Below, piece after piece: positions 1-5,816 of a DNA stretch of 5,816 nt. Position numbers and translations under genes: made by a program. This DNA is from Tannerella sp. (GTDB lineage: Bacteria > Bacteroidota > Bacteroidia > Bacteroidales > Tannerellaceae). The DNA is taken from the NCBI GenBank assembly GCA_031268395.1, contig JAIRXI010000287.1:1-5816 (forward strand). Direction: 5' to 3'. How positions within the stretch are numbered: position 1 is the first letter of the stretch; every line of letters begins with the position of its first letter. The notes under the pieces are model-generated. The model was not told the origin of the DNA. It saw nothing but the letters and a program-made list of their open reading frames with translations, and made no database searches.

Positions 1-60
1 TTCCATTTTTTACCGCATATGGAGCGGAACTTTATGACTCTGTCATCATACACATACTCC
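1..60. other. Intergenic sequence, no recognisable feature
   Basis: This stretch at the left edge contains no convincing reading frame, RNA gene or strong hairpin. It opens with a TTCCATTTTTT tract that resembles TTCCATTTTTA at 592-602, on the far side of the repeat array. The match is short and AT-rich, so it may be chance. The gene to the left, if any, lies outside the window. Confidence 0.5.
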
Positions 61-112
61 CGTCATCCCTCTTTTTTCCCCGGCATCGCCGGGGCGGGGT
101 CTCGCAATGACG
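61..112 (-). repeat. Small hairpin repeat bounded by CGTCAT / ATGACG
   Basis: The element starts with CGTCATCCC and ends with GCAATGACG, giving 6-bp terminal inverted repeats (CGTCAT/ATGACG). Inside is a perfect hairpin with a 7-bp stem, CCCCGGC (78-84) and GCCGGGG (88-94), around an ATC loop. On the minus strand it begins CGTCATTGCGAG, a start I recognise from short dispersed intergenic repeats found in many bacteria. That link is from memory and is inference. On the minus strand the hairpin is followed by an A-run, not a T-run, and on the plus strand by GC-rich DNA, so it is not an ordinary intrinsic terminator in either direction. Confidence 0.5.
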
Positions 113-139
113 GCGCACGACAGGTTGAAATGCGCCCGA

Positions 140-263
140 TTTGCCCGTCAGGGCATTCATATCAATAGAAAGAGCGATCAAACCGGCGGTGGAACTCCGT
201 ACGGAGTTCCATCTTGCAGGGAGACATTCGTATGCTATGGATATGAATGCCCCGACGGGCAAA
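140..263. repeat. 124-bp symmetric inverted-repeat element (MITE/REP-like)
   Basis: The left arm (140-168) and right arm (235-263) are each 29 bp and pair with 27 of 29 matches. The arms contain TTGCCCGTCAGGGCATTCAT and its near-complement. The 66-bp interior carries a perfect palindrome whose centre (200.5) almost coincides with the centre of the arms (201.5), so the whole unit is a concentric, cruciform-capable structure. It has no coding potential. Size and symmetry fit a miniature non-autonomous element or a REP-type intergenic repeat. No target-site duplication is visible, and the right arm abuts the next element directly at 264. Confidence 0.6.
190..211. repeat. Perfect 22-bp palindrome
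   Basis: The core GGAACTCCGTACGGAGTTCC (191-210) is a perfect palindrome, extended one base on each side by T190/A211. It lies at the centre of the flanking 29-bp inverted arms. A palindrome this long with no loop could be a site for a dimeric DNA-binding protein, a transposase recognition core or a cruciform tip. The sequence alone does not choose between these, and no gene starts next to it. Confidence 0.75.
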
Positions 264-299
264 CCCCGTTCATCGTTTATCGTTCATCGTTAAGAAAGG

Positions 300-357
300 C
301 CCCTGCTCGGCGTAGCGTCCCGCTACGTCGTGTTAAAAGCAAGGCTCCCGCCTTGCG
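300..357. repeat. Left 58-bp arm with two nested hairpins
   Basis: The arm contains two small stem-loops. The first is CGTAGCG (311-317)/CGCTACG (321-327) with loop TCC, extendable by further pairs through a G-U wobble to about 308-330. The second is GCAAGGC (339-345)/GCCTTGC (350-356) with loop TCCC. The whole arm is complementary to 423-480. Its two differences from that partner fall at a hairpin loop base and in the linker between the hairpins, so every stem base is conserved. Confidence 0.7.
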
Positions 358-422
358 TGCATCCCGCATATAACTGTTTTGTTCGGAATGTGTCTCACGC
401 GATGCGCGCTGCCTGGTTGCGG

Positions 423-480
423 CGCAAGGCGGGAGCCTTGCTTTTAGCACGACGTAGCGAGACGCTACGCCGAGCAGGGG
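423..480. repeat. Right 58-bp arm with two nested hairpins
   Basis: This is the inverted partner of 300-357. Its hairpins are GCAAGGC (424-430)/GCCTTGC (435-441) with loop GGGA, and CGTAGCG (453-459)/CGCTACG (463-469) with loop AGA. A 12-bp motif, GCCGAGCAGGGG (469-480), recurs at 523-534. The intervening DNA (481-522) has no counterpart in the left arm. CCCTGC (519-524)/GCAGGG (528-533) forms a further small hairpin at the second copy. Confidence 0.7.
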
Positions 481-709
481 AGGCGTTCCCCGTGTTCCCT
501 TTTCTACCAACAGTCCGTCCCTGCCGAGCAGGGGCCTTCCTTAACGATGAACGATGAACGGGGGGGCATTGTGTATGTATAATTTTCAGCTTTCCATTTT
601 TAACTTTCCATTGCGGAAGCCTGGGCGGAATGTGGATGAAAAATGGGGGATTATCTGTCTGAAAGGCAGGTTTGCCGTGTGGAGGTCATCAAGCGATTCG
701 TTCCATGAA

Positions 710-753
710 CACATGATTTTACCCGTGAACCGTTTAAATTTATACTTCATGTG
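710..753. promoter_or_regulatory. 7-bp inverted repeat bracketing the candidate promoter
   Basis: CACATGA (710-716) and TCATGTG (747-753) are perfect inverted copies separated by 30 bp, and they flank the candidate promoter boxes. Half-sites arranged this way could bind a dimeric regulator, but 7 bp is short enough to occur by chance. Confidence 0.2.
717..748 (+). promoter_or_regulatory. Weak candidate promoter for the susC/susD-like operon
   Basis: TATACTTC (741-748) partly matches the Bacteroidetes -7 consensus TAnnTTTG, with TTTT (717-720) as a poor -33 element (consensus TTTG) at 20-bp spacing. It would give a start near 755 and a leader of about 80 nt. Both boxes deviate from consensus, so this is the best-spaced candidate I found and not a firm call. 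Confidence 0.25.
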
Positions 754-832
754 GCAAATATCCGTAAAACCATTTATCCCTGCAAATTGTTACATTAAGC
801 GATAAACAGAAGTAATTTTTAATTTAAATTCT

Positions 833-3800
833 ATGATGAATCATTTTTACAAAAAGATTTTTTCTGCCGACTTGCAGAAAAGTGTGTGTATGATGGCTTG
901 CTCCATCCTTGTCATGTTCGGTAGCAGCGTGAGCGAAGCGTTTGCCGACAGTGGCAGCGCTCAGCCGGCCTTCCACGTGACCGGCACGGTCACGGATCAG
1001 AATGCCGAGCCGCTGATCGGGGTAAATATCAGGGTGAAAGACACGTCTCTGGGGACGATAACGGATTTGTCGGGCGCCTATTCCATTGATGTGCCGAACG
1101 CGAACGCCGTACTGGAGTTCAGCTATGTCGGGTATCTGGGGCAGGAAATAGCGGTGAATGCCCGAACGGTTATCCATGTGCAGATGGCGGAAGATGTCGG
1201 GCAGCTGGAAGAAGTGGTGGTCGTCGGGTATGGCGTCCAGCGAAAATCGGATGTGACCGGTTCCATCAGCGTGGCAACGTCTGCCGATCTGCTGGCGGCT
1301 CCTTCGTTCAACGCCCTGGAGGGACTGAGAGGCAAGGCGGCCGGCGTGAACATTTTCCTTAACACGGGCAATCCGGCCGGCGTGGACGAAACCGGGCCGA
1401 GGGTCATCATCCGCGGCGTAAATTCCATCAATACCAGTTCGACCCCCCTGTATGTAGTGGACGGGGTGCAGATGAACGAATTTCATTACCTCAATCCGAA
1501 CAGTATCGAACGGATGGAAGTCCTCAAAGATGCGTCGGCAACGGCCATCTACGGCGCCAGGGGCGCGAACGGCGTGATTCTGGTAACAACGAAGCGGGGG
1601 ATGGAAAGCGAAGGCATCAGCGTTTCGTATGACGGCTGGGTCAAGGTGAACGCGCTGGCGAAAAAAATACGGCTGCTGAACGCCAGGGAATTTATGGAAG
1701 TGGAAGAACTTGGCTTTGCCAATATCGGGTGGTACAATCCTCATTCACCCAATATCGGCCTGAAACCGGACCGTTCCGATCCAATGATTTTCGACTCGAA
1801 CGGCCAGCCCCTGTATGACACCGACTGGCAGAAAGAGGCGACGCGCAATGCCTTTTCGCATAGCCATCAGCTGGGCATCCGGCAACAAAGCCGGCTGTCT
1901 TCCGCGGGCGTCTTTGTCAACTATACGGACGAAGAAGGGATCATGCTCAACAACTACAGCAAGCGTTTGAACGCCAAGATGGTTTACGATGCCAGTCCGG
2001 CAAGGTGGCTGACGGTCAATACGAACCTGGAAGTCAATCATGCGTGGATGAATGGCATCGAAGACACCGGAGGCAACCAGACCGCTCGCCGTACTATTTT
2101 TGAAATGCCTCCCATATTCCCCGTCAAGTTCCCCAATGGCAACTGGAGCAACTCGCAGTTTATGGGAAATCTGCTGAATTACGGTCTGGAAGCCATGGCG
2201 AATCCGGTACACGAACTGACCACCCGGAAAAGAAACCGCTACCGTACCAAGATTTTCGGAAACCTGGCCTTTGTCTTCCACCTGGCCGAGGGGCTGGATC
2301 TCCGCTCCCAGGCGGGTGTCGACGCCAATCTCCGGAGCGACAGGAACTACAGCCCGAATGATCTGATCAACATGTCTGCCCCGAATGGCAAAGCCGACAT
2401 CTATCATGGCGACCAGCTCTACTGGCAGGAGGAAACGTACCTGAGCTACAACCGGCTGATTGACGGGATCCACCGGATCAACGCTACCCTGGGCATGAGC
2501 TGGTCGCAGTATACCGAGACGTCGACGAAAACCGGGAATGTGGAAGGGTTCGTTACGAACTTCTACGGCTACGACAACCTTGGCGCCGGCACCGTGCCGG
2601 GCGTCCCGACCTCGAAGTGGGAGCGATGGGCGATGAACTCTTATTTCGGCCGGGCAAGCTATAGCCTGAAAGACAAATATCTGCTCACCGCCACGCTGCG
2701 TATCGACGGTTCTTCGCGATTCGGCGCAAACACGAAATACGGCACTTTTCCGTCGGCCGGACTGGGATGGATTCTCTCGAACGAACCCTTTATGAAAGGC
2801 ACCGCCCCGTGGCTGGACAACCTGAAAATACATACCAGCTACGGGCGTACCGGCAATTCGGAGATCGACGTTTATTCCTCCCTGGCCTCCATGTCGTCGG
2901 AAACGGTACTGATCAACGGCATACGGGTGCCGTCGAGCGAGATGTCGCGGATGCCGAATCCCGACCTTGAATGGGAAAAGACAGACCAGTTTGATGCCGG
3001 CATCAGCATAAACCTGTTCAACAGCCGGGTCAACCTGGAGCTGGATTACTATTACAAGAAAACAACGGACCTGCTGCTCAACCGTCCGCTACCCTTCAGT
3101 ACCGGGTTTTCCAGCGTGATGGACAACATCGGGCGGGTAGACAATCAGGGAATCGACTTTCTGATAAACACCGTCAACCTCCCGCGCGGGAAATTTTCGT
3201 GGGAAACGACCCTGAGCCTGAGCTACAACAGGAACGAAATCAAAAAGCTGGGCAAAAACAATGAAGACATCATCACCGATCCCGGTTTCGTGGGCGGGAA
3301 TATCATCCTGCGCGTGGGCGAGCCGCTCTCGTCGTTCTATGGCTACCGGAGGCTGGGCGTCTGGAGAACGGACGAAGCGGACGAAGCCGCCAAAGCGGGC
3401 GCCGTGCCCGGAGAGGCCAAACGCTCGAAAGACAGGGAAATCATCGGGCATGGACTGCCCAACCTGACCGGCAGTTTCATCAACAAATTGGCGTATGCCC
3501 GTTTCGACTTGCTCCTGGATCTGCAATTCGTCACCGGTGTGGATTCGTGGCAGTTGTTTATGCATTCGACCGAAGACCGGACCGGCATCGCCAATGTGAT
3601 GGCCAGTGCGCTGTATGACGCATGGAGGCCGGACCGGCAGAACACCATGGTGCAGCAGGTCCGACAGCAGAACTATTCGGGACAGAACAGCAACTCGGAT
3701 TCCCACTGGGTGGCCGACGGTTCCTACCTGCGCGGAAACCTTATCCAGCTGGGATACACGCCCGACGGCAAGCTGCTGGGAAAGTGGAAACTGAAAAGTC

Positions 3801-3967
3801 TGCGTCTGAACCTGAGCGTCGGCAATGCTTTCCTGATTCATTCCCGGGACTTCAAGGGATACGATCCGGAAGGCTCCTCGAACACGGCGCATTTCGGGCA
3901 GAATATTTTCTTCTTCGAATATCCCCGCGCCAGAAACTATTCCCTGGGCCTGAATCTCGGCTTTTAA
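833..3967 (+). CDS. susC-like: SusC/RagA-family TonB-linked outer-membrane transporter
   Basis: This 1044-aa protein is predicted to import a bulky nutrient across the outer membrane, powered by TonB/ExbBD, with the adjacent SusD-like lipoprotein as lid. The N-terminus has a signal peptide: KK at 7-8, a hydrophobic stretch at about 18-33 and likely cleavage after SEAFA (38). Residues about 48-118 form a carboxypeptidase-D-like regulatory domain (VTGTVTDQNAEPLIGVNI). The conserved EEVVVVGYG segment (126-134) follows, then the plug at about 145-256 with LYVVDGV and DASATAIYGARGANGVILVTT. The barrel carries family signatures RIDGSSRFG (623-631), YGRTGN (670-675), NPDLEWEKT (from 709) and W959 of the WVADGSYLR segment, and ends YSLGLNLGF with the terminal Phe expected for barrel assembly. 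Length is normal and there is no frameshift. No STN domain is visible. The start could be 833 or 836 (MMNHF). The substrate is unknown. Confidence 0.95.
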   Translation: MMNHFYKKIFSADLQKSVCMMACSILVMFGSSVSEAFADSGSAQPAFHVTGTVTDQNAEPLIGVNIRVKDTSLGTITDLSGAYSIDVPNANAVLEFSYVGYLGQEIAVNARTVIHVQMAEDVGQLEEVVVVGYGVQRKSDVTGSISVATSADLLAAPSFNALEGLRGKAAGVNIFLNTGNPAGVDETGPRVIIRGVNSINTSSTPLYVVDGVQMNEFHYLNPNSIERMEVLKDASATAIYGARGANGVILVTTKRGMESEGISVSYDGWVKVNALAKKIRLLNAREFMEVEELGFANIGWYNPHSPNIGLKPDRSDPMIFDSNGQPLYDTDWQKEATRNAFSHSHQLGIRQQSRLSSAGVFVNYTDEEGIMLNNYSKRLNAKMVYDASPARWLTVNTNLEVNHAWMNGIEDTGGNQTARRTIFEMPPIFPVKFPNGNWSNSQFMGNLLNYGLEAMANPVHELTTRKRNRYRTKIFGNLAFVFHLAEGLDLRSQAGVDANLRSDRNYSPNDLINMSAPNGKADIYHGDQLYWQEETYLSYNRLIDGIHRINATLGMSWSQYTETSTKTGNVEGFVTNFYGYDNLGAGTVPGVPTSKWERWAMNSYFGRASYSLKDKYLLTATLRIDGSSRFGANTKYGTFPSAGLGWILSNEPFMKGTAPWLDNLKIHTSYGRTGNSEIDVYSSLASMSSETVLINGIRVPSSEMSRMPNPDLEWEKTDQFDAGISINLFNSRVNLELDYYYKKTTDLLLNRPLPFSTGFSSVMDNIGRVDNQGIDFLINTVNLPRGKFSWETTLSLSYNRNEIKKLGKNNEDIITDPGFVGGNIILRVGEPLSSFYGYRRLGVWRTDEADEAAKAGAVPGEAKRSKDREIIGHGLPNLTGSFINKLAYARFDLLLDLQFVTGVDSWQLFMHSTEDRTGIANVMASALYDAWRPDRQNTMVQQVRQQNYSGQNSNSDSHWVADGSYLRGNLIQLGYTPDGKLLGKWKLKSLRLNLSVGNAFLIHSRDFKGYDPEGSSNTAHFGQNIFFFEYPRARNYSLGLNLGF

Positions 3968-3994
3968 ATCTCAAACGCTATTAAACAGATAAAA

Positions 3995-5578
3995 ATGAAA
4001 AAGATATTAGTATTGGCAGCCTGTCTGCTGGGAACGGTTTCCTGCGAGAAATTCCTGGAAGAAAATCCGAAAAGTTCCATTTCCATGTCCTCCTTTTTTA
4101 CCTCGGCCGCAGACGGCTACGCCGCCGTAAACATACTGTACCGTAACGGTTTTCCGTCATACTGCAATGCCACGAGCGCCTACGTGGGGCCGAACATCAT
4201 GTATGGCGGATACAAGTCGGGGTTTTTCGACAACCTTTACAAAGGCCAGGAAGTCTTCGTACAGTACTGTCAGAACCTGAACATAGACGCCAGCGTCAGC
4301 AACTCGCAGTTGCAGGGCATCTGGGAACCGGCCTACAAGGCCATTGTGCGCGAGGCCAATTTTGCCATCAAATACCTGCCCGGATGTCCCGGACTGAGCG
4401 ACGGCGAGCAAAAGCGCCTGATCGCGGAAGCCCGGTTTTTCAGGGCGCTGAATTATTTTTACCTGGTAAAAATGTTCGGCGCCGTTCCGCTCGTCAGCGA
4501 ACCTTACGAGTCGCTGGACAACCTGTACGTCCGGCGGTCGGCGGAATCCAAAGTCTATGCCTTCATTGTGGAAGACCTGGAAGACGCGCTGAATCATGGC
4601 GGCCTGGCCGACGTCCCGATGCCCCTGAACGGCTTCAGAATCTCCAGGGGTAGCGTAGCGGCCCTGCTGGCCGACGTCTACCTCAACATGGCCGGCTATC
4701 CGCTGAACGACGTCGCCAGGTATGCCGACGCCGCGCGGGTGGCCGGAAGCCTGGCGGGCAATCCTGCCTACGGACTGATCCAACACGCGGACCGGGAAAA
4801 ACAGAGCGCCTACAGCCGCCTGCGCACCTCGGACAGCGAGAAGGAATACCTGTATACGGTAGAGTATAACACGTCCATTTCCGACGGGGGATGGAGGCCG
4901 ACCTATACCCTGCCGGGCGAGGCTTCGACCTGGGGCGAATTTACATACGACATCACCTGCCTCGTGTATGACCCTGTCGACGTGCTGCACAAAGCATACG
5001 ACATCACCGGCGACCTGCGCTACCGCGACGGCCAGTATTTCCATTCGTCCTACACGCAGGTAAAGGGCGCAAACGCCGGGACGGTCCGCGACCTGAACGG
5101 CAAGCGTCCTTTCTTCTGGTTTGAAGAGGATGCGCTGCTGAACACGCGCCGTTCGGAGAAAGACCAGGTGCATTACCGCCTGGCGGAGATGTACCTGATT
5201 GCAGCGGAAGCCATCGCACAGACGTCGGGCGTCACGGACGAGGCGGCCGGATACCTGGCGGAAGTCGAAGCCAGGGCCTCCCTGAACCGGACGAAAGAGC
5301 AGATCAGGGCCGAACTGCTGCGCCTCTCGAAAGACGACTTCATCCGGGAAGTGTGGACGGAAAAGATACGCGAGTTTATCTTTGAAAACAAGATCTGGAA
5401 CGACATCACCCGCACGCGGATGTACCCGGCGGTTGTGGGCGGACGGTTCACGTTTGTCAACCTGATCGGCGCACAGAATCCCTGGGGAAAGACCTTTACC
5501 GAAAAAGATCTGTATTTCCCGATCTGTTCCCAGGCCATGCAGCGCAACCCGGAACTGGCTGCAGATCCGGTTCAGTGA
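3995..5578 (+). CDS. susD-like: SusD/RagB-family nutrient-binding surface lipoprotein
   Basis: This 527-aa protein is the expected partner of the upstream SusC-like barrel, capping it and capturing substrate at the cell surface. It begins with a lipoprotein signal, MKKILVLAACLLGTVSC, with C17 the likely lipidated residue. C10 also follows a lipobox-like LAA but is too close to the start. Acidic residues after C17 (E18, E22, E23) may act as a surface-export signal. Family features in order: FLEENP near the N-terminus, W110 with EPAYKAIVREAN, the helix pair EARFFRALNYFYLVKMFGAVPLV (145-167, here in one-letter code), RISRGSVAALLADVYL (215-230), YRLAEMYLIAAEA (394-406), and REFIFENKIWNDITRTR (459-475). 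The end, PICSQAMQRNPELAADPVQ, matches the usual NP-rich tail. The 27-bp gap after the transporter has no promoter or terminator, so the two genes are probably co-transcribed. The start lacks a Shine-Dalgarno and sits in ACAGATAAAAATG. Ligand unknown. Confidence 0.95.
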   Translation: MKKILVLAACLLGTVSCEKFLEENPKSSISMSSFFTSAADGYAAVNILYRNGFPSYCNATSAYVGPNIMYGGYKSGFFDNLYKGQEVFVQYCQNLNIDASVSNSQLQGIWEPAYKAIVREANFAIKYLPGCPGLSDGEQKRLIAEARFFRALNYFYLVKMFGAVPLVSEPYESLDNLYVRRSAESKVYAFIVEDLEDALNHGGLADVPMPLNGFRISRGSVAALLADVYLNMAGYPLNDVARYADAARVAGSLAGNPAYGLIQHADREKQSAYSRLRTSDSEKEYLYTVEYNTSISDGGWRPTYTLPGEASTWGEFTYDITCLVYDPVDVLHKAYDITGDLRYRDGQYFHSSYTQVKGANAGTVRDLNGKRPFFWFEEDALLNTRRSEKDQVHYRLAEMYLIAAEAIAQTSGVTDEAAGYLAEVEARASLNRTKEQIRAELLRLSKDDFIREVWTEKIREFIFENKIWNDITRTRMYPAVVGGRFTFVNLIGAQNPWGKTFTEKDLYFPICSQAMQRNPELAADPVQ

Positions 5579-5580
5579 TC

Positions 5581-5631
5581 CGATGCCGGCCGCGTGCGGC
5601 GGACTGATTCCGTGCAGCGCCGGCGGCATCG
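5581..5631 (+). other. Branched GC-rich stem immediately after the susD-like stop
   Basis: CGATGCCG (5581-5588) pairs perfectly with CGGCATCG (5624-5631). Within it GCCGC (5589-5593) and GCGGC (5596-5600) can pair around a tight turn. It begins two bases after the TGA and sits just before the main terminator, so it could stabilise the 3' end of the operon mRNA or be part of the termination region. No T-run follows it. Confidence 0.4.
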
Positions 5632-5634
5632 CAC

Positions 5635-5672
5635 TGCGGAGGCGGGATATGCCCCGCCTCCGCATCTTTTGT
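5635..5672 (+). terminator. Strong intrinsic terminator ending the operon
   Basis: A perfect 12-bp GC-rich stem, TGCGGAGGCGGG (5635-5646) and CCCGCCTCCGCA (5653-5664), closes a 6-nt loop (ATATGC) and is followed by TCTTTTGT. It lies 57 bp after the susD-like stop codon with no further gene between them, so the transcript probably ends here with only two genes. The T-tract is interrupted by one C and one G but should be adequate given the stem. Confidence 0.85.
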
Positions 5673-5675
5673 CCC

Positions 5676-5714
5676 CCATATCTGCGCAAATCATTCAAAT
5701 CTGCGTCATCGGCG
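5676..5714 (-). repeat. Degenerate ATCTGCG short-repeat cluster
   Basis: ATCTGCG occurs at 5680-5686 and 5699-5705, and ATCGGCG at 5708-5714. Read on the minus strand this is the CGCAGAT-type intergenic repeat that I recognise as scattered near gene ends in many genomes (recognition from memory, unverified). A related block, CCATATCCGCAGAAATC (5758-5774), resembles CCATATCTGCGCAAATC (5676-5692) at 14 of 17 positions. The repeat has no coding role. Confidence 0.4.
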
Positions 5715-5752
5715 TGCTTTTGTCGCACTCCCTTCATTTGATCGGCTTTTCA

Positions 5753-5784
5753 TTTGACCATATCCGCAGAAATCCGTATCTTGC
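5753..5784 (+). promoter_or_regulatory. Possible promoter reading out of the right edge
   Basis: TTTG (5753-5756) and TATCTTGC (5777-5784) are 20 bp apart, the layout of a Bacteroidetes promoter (TTTG, then TAnnTTTG), though the -7 box deviates from consensus. The -33 box lies in the second copy of a 9-bp direct repeat, TTCATTTGA (5733-5741 and 5749-5757, 16-bp period). A gene would have to start beyond the window. Nothing codes here. Confidence 0.3.
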
Positions 5785-5816
5785 GGCGTTTTTTCGGACG
5801 GGGAGGTTTTGCCGCG

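Larger units (their letters stand above)
264..563. repeat. Approximately 300-bp long-armed inverted-repeat element with nested hairpins
   Basis: The outer ends are CCCCGTTCATCG (264 onward) and CGATGAACGGGG (ending 563). Each end has a tandem tail of a 7-bp unit, AACGATG/A when read toward the outside. The left copy has one unit more than the right. Inside these tails, 300-357 pairs with 423-480 at 56 of 58 positions around a 65-bp spacer (358-422). The right arm also carries an extra 54-bp segment (481-534) that ends in a second copy of GCCGAGCAGGGG. Open frames here on both strands are the two arms read in opposite directions and give nearly the same low-complexity, Arg/Ala-rich peptide. 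They are not genes. The likely nature is a MITE or compound REP-type element. Confidence 0.65.
564..832 (+). other. Gene-free leader upstream of the transporter gene
   Basis: This stretch separates the repeat array from the susC-like start codon. Base composition shifts from G-rich to AT-rich, especially from about 711 onward. An 83-codon frame crosses it but has no family signature, no favourable start context and runs into the transporter leader, so I do not call it. The last 22 bases before the ATG (811-832) are almost entirely A/T and contain the palindrome AATTTAAATT (821-830). There is no purine-rich Shine-Dalgarno at normal distance, as is usual in Bacteroidetes. The stretch probably holds the operon promoter and 5' leader. 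Confidence 0.55.

Noticed and set aside
78..94. Hairpin considered as an intrinsic terminator for a gene to the left
   Set aside because: The stem is good, but the plus strand continues GC-rich with no T-run and the minus strand continues with A residues, so neither orientation has the required tail.
107..373. 88-codon plus-strand frame through the repeat array
   Set aside because: It runs through the palindrome and both inverted elements, so its sequence is dictated by repeats and it shows no domain.
277..557. Overlapping 77- and 75-codon frames on opposite strands with similar peptides
   Set aside because: The similarity comes only from the inverted-repeat arms being read in both directions. 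The peptides are Arg/Ala-rich and have no family features.
140..563. CRISPR array
   Set aside because: The repeats are inverted and nested, not direct copies at regular spacing, and there are no unique spacers of constant length.
554..805. 83-codon plus-strand frame just upstream of the transporter
   Set aside because: It starts inside the end of the repeat element, crosses the candidate promoter region and has no recognisable motif. It is better explained as a chance frame in AT-rich leader DNA.
813..820. TAATTTTT as the -7 promoter box of the operon
   Set aside because: It matches TAnnTTTG at five of six fixed positions but would start transcription about 6 nt before the ATG, and it has no well-spaced TTTG box upstream.
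824..2833. Two minus-strand frames of 306 and 362 codons opposite the transporter gene
   Set aside because: They are His/Arg/Pro-rich shadow frames of a well-supported SusC-like gene, with no domain and no start context.
4157..5737. 526-codon minus-strand open frame covering almost the whole SusD-like gene
   Set aside because: It is antisense to a gene with clear family signatures along its full length. It has a low-complexity, Arg/Val/Gly-rich composition and no recognisable domain, and it runs through the terminator. Long antisense frames are expected opposite GC-biased codons.

Overview
The window reads as part of a Bacteroidetes genome, most likely order Bacteroidales. The evidence is a canonical SusC/SusD gene pair, starts without Shine-Dalgarno sequences in AT-rich leaders, and intergenic DNA with promoter-like TAnnTTTG sequences. 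The coding regions are fairly GC-rich for the group. Genus and family cannot be fixed from the sequence alone.

Layout. Positions 1-832 hold no credible gene. About 500 bases of this (61-563) are a train of three adjacent inverted-repeat elements: a small hairpin element bounded by CGTCAT/ATGACG (61-112), a 124-bp symmetric element with a perfect 22-bp palindrome at its centre (140-263), and an approximately 300-bp element with long imperfect inverted arms, nested hairpins and 7-bp tandem tails (264-563). An AT-rich leader with a weak candidate promoter follows (about 570-832). Next come a 1044-aa SusC-type TonB-dependent outer-membrane transporter (833-3967) and, 27 bp downstream, a 527-aa SusD/RagB-type surface lipoprotein (3995-5578). 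The pair ends at a structured 3' region with a strong intrinsic terminator (5635-5672). The last 140 bases hold a degenerate ATCTGCG repeat and a possible promoter reading out of the right edge.

Function. The two genes form one likely operon for uptake across the outer membrane. The SusD lipoprotein should sit as a lid on the SusC barrel, binding an oligomeric nutrient (glycan or peptide) for TonB-driven import. No glycoside hydrolase, peptidase, SusE/F-like protein, sigma/anti-sigma pair or hybrid two-component regulator lies in the window, so the substrate is not identifiable. The transporter has the carboxypeptidase-D-like N-terminal domain but no visible STN signalling domain, which argues against direct anti-sigma-factor signalling.

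I found no new protein system. The least ordinary part is the nested inverted-repeat array upstream of the operon.
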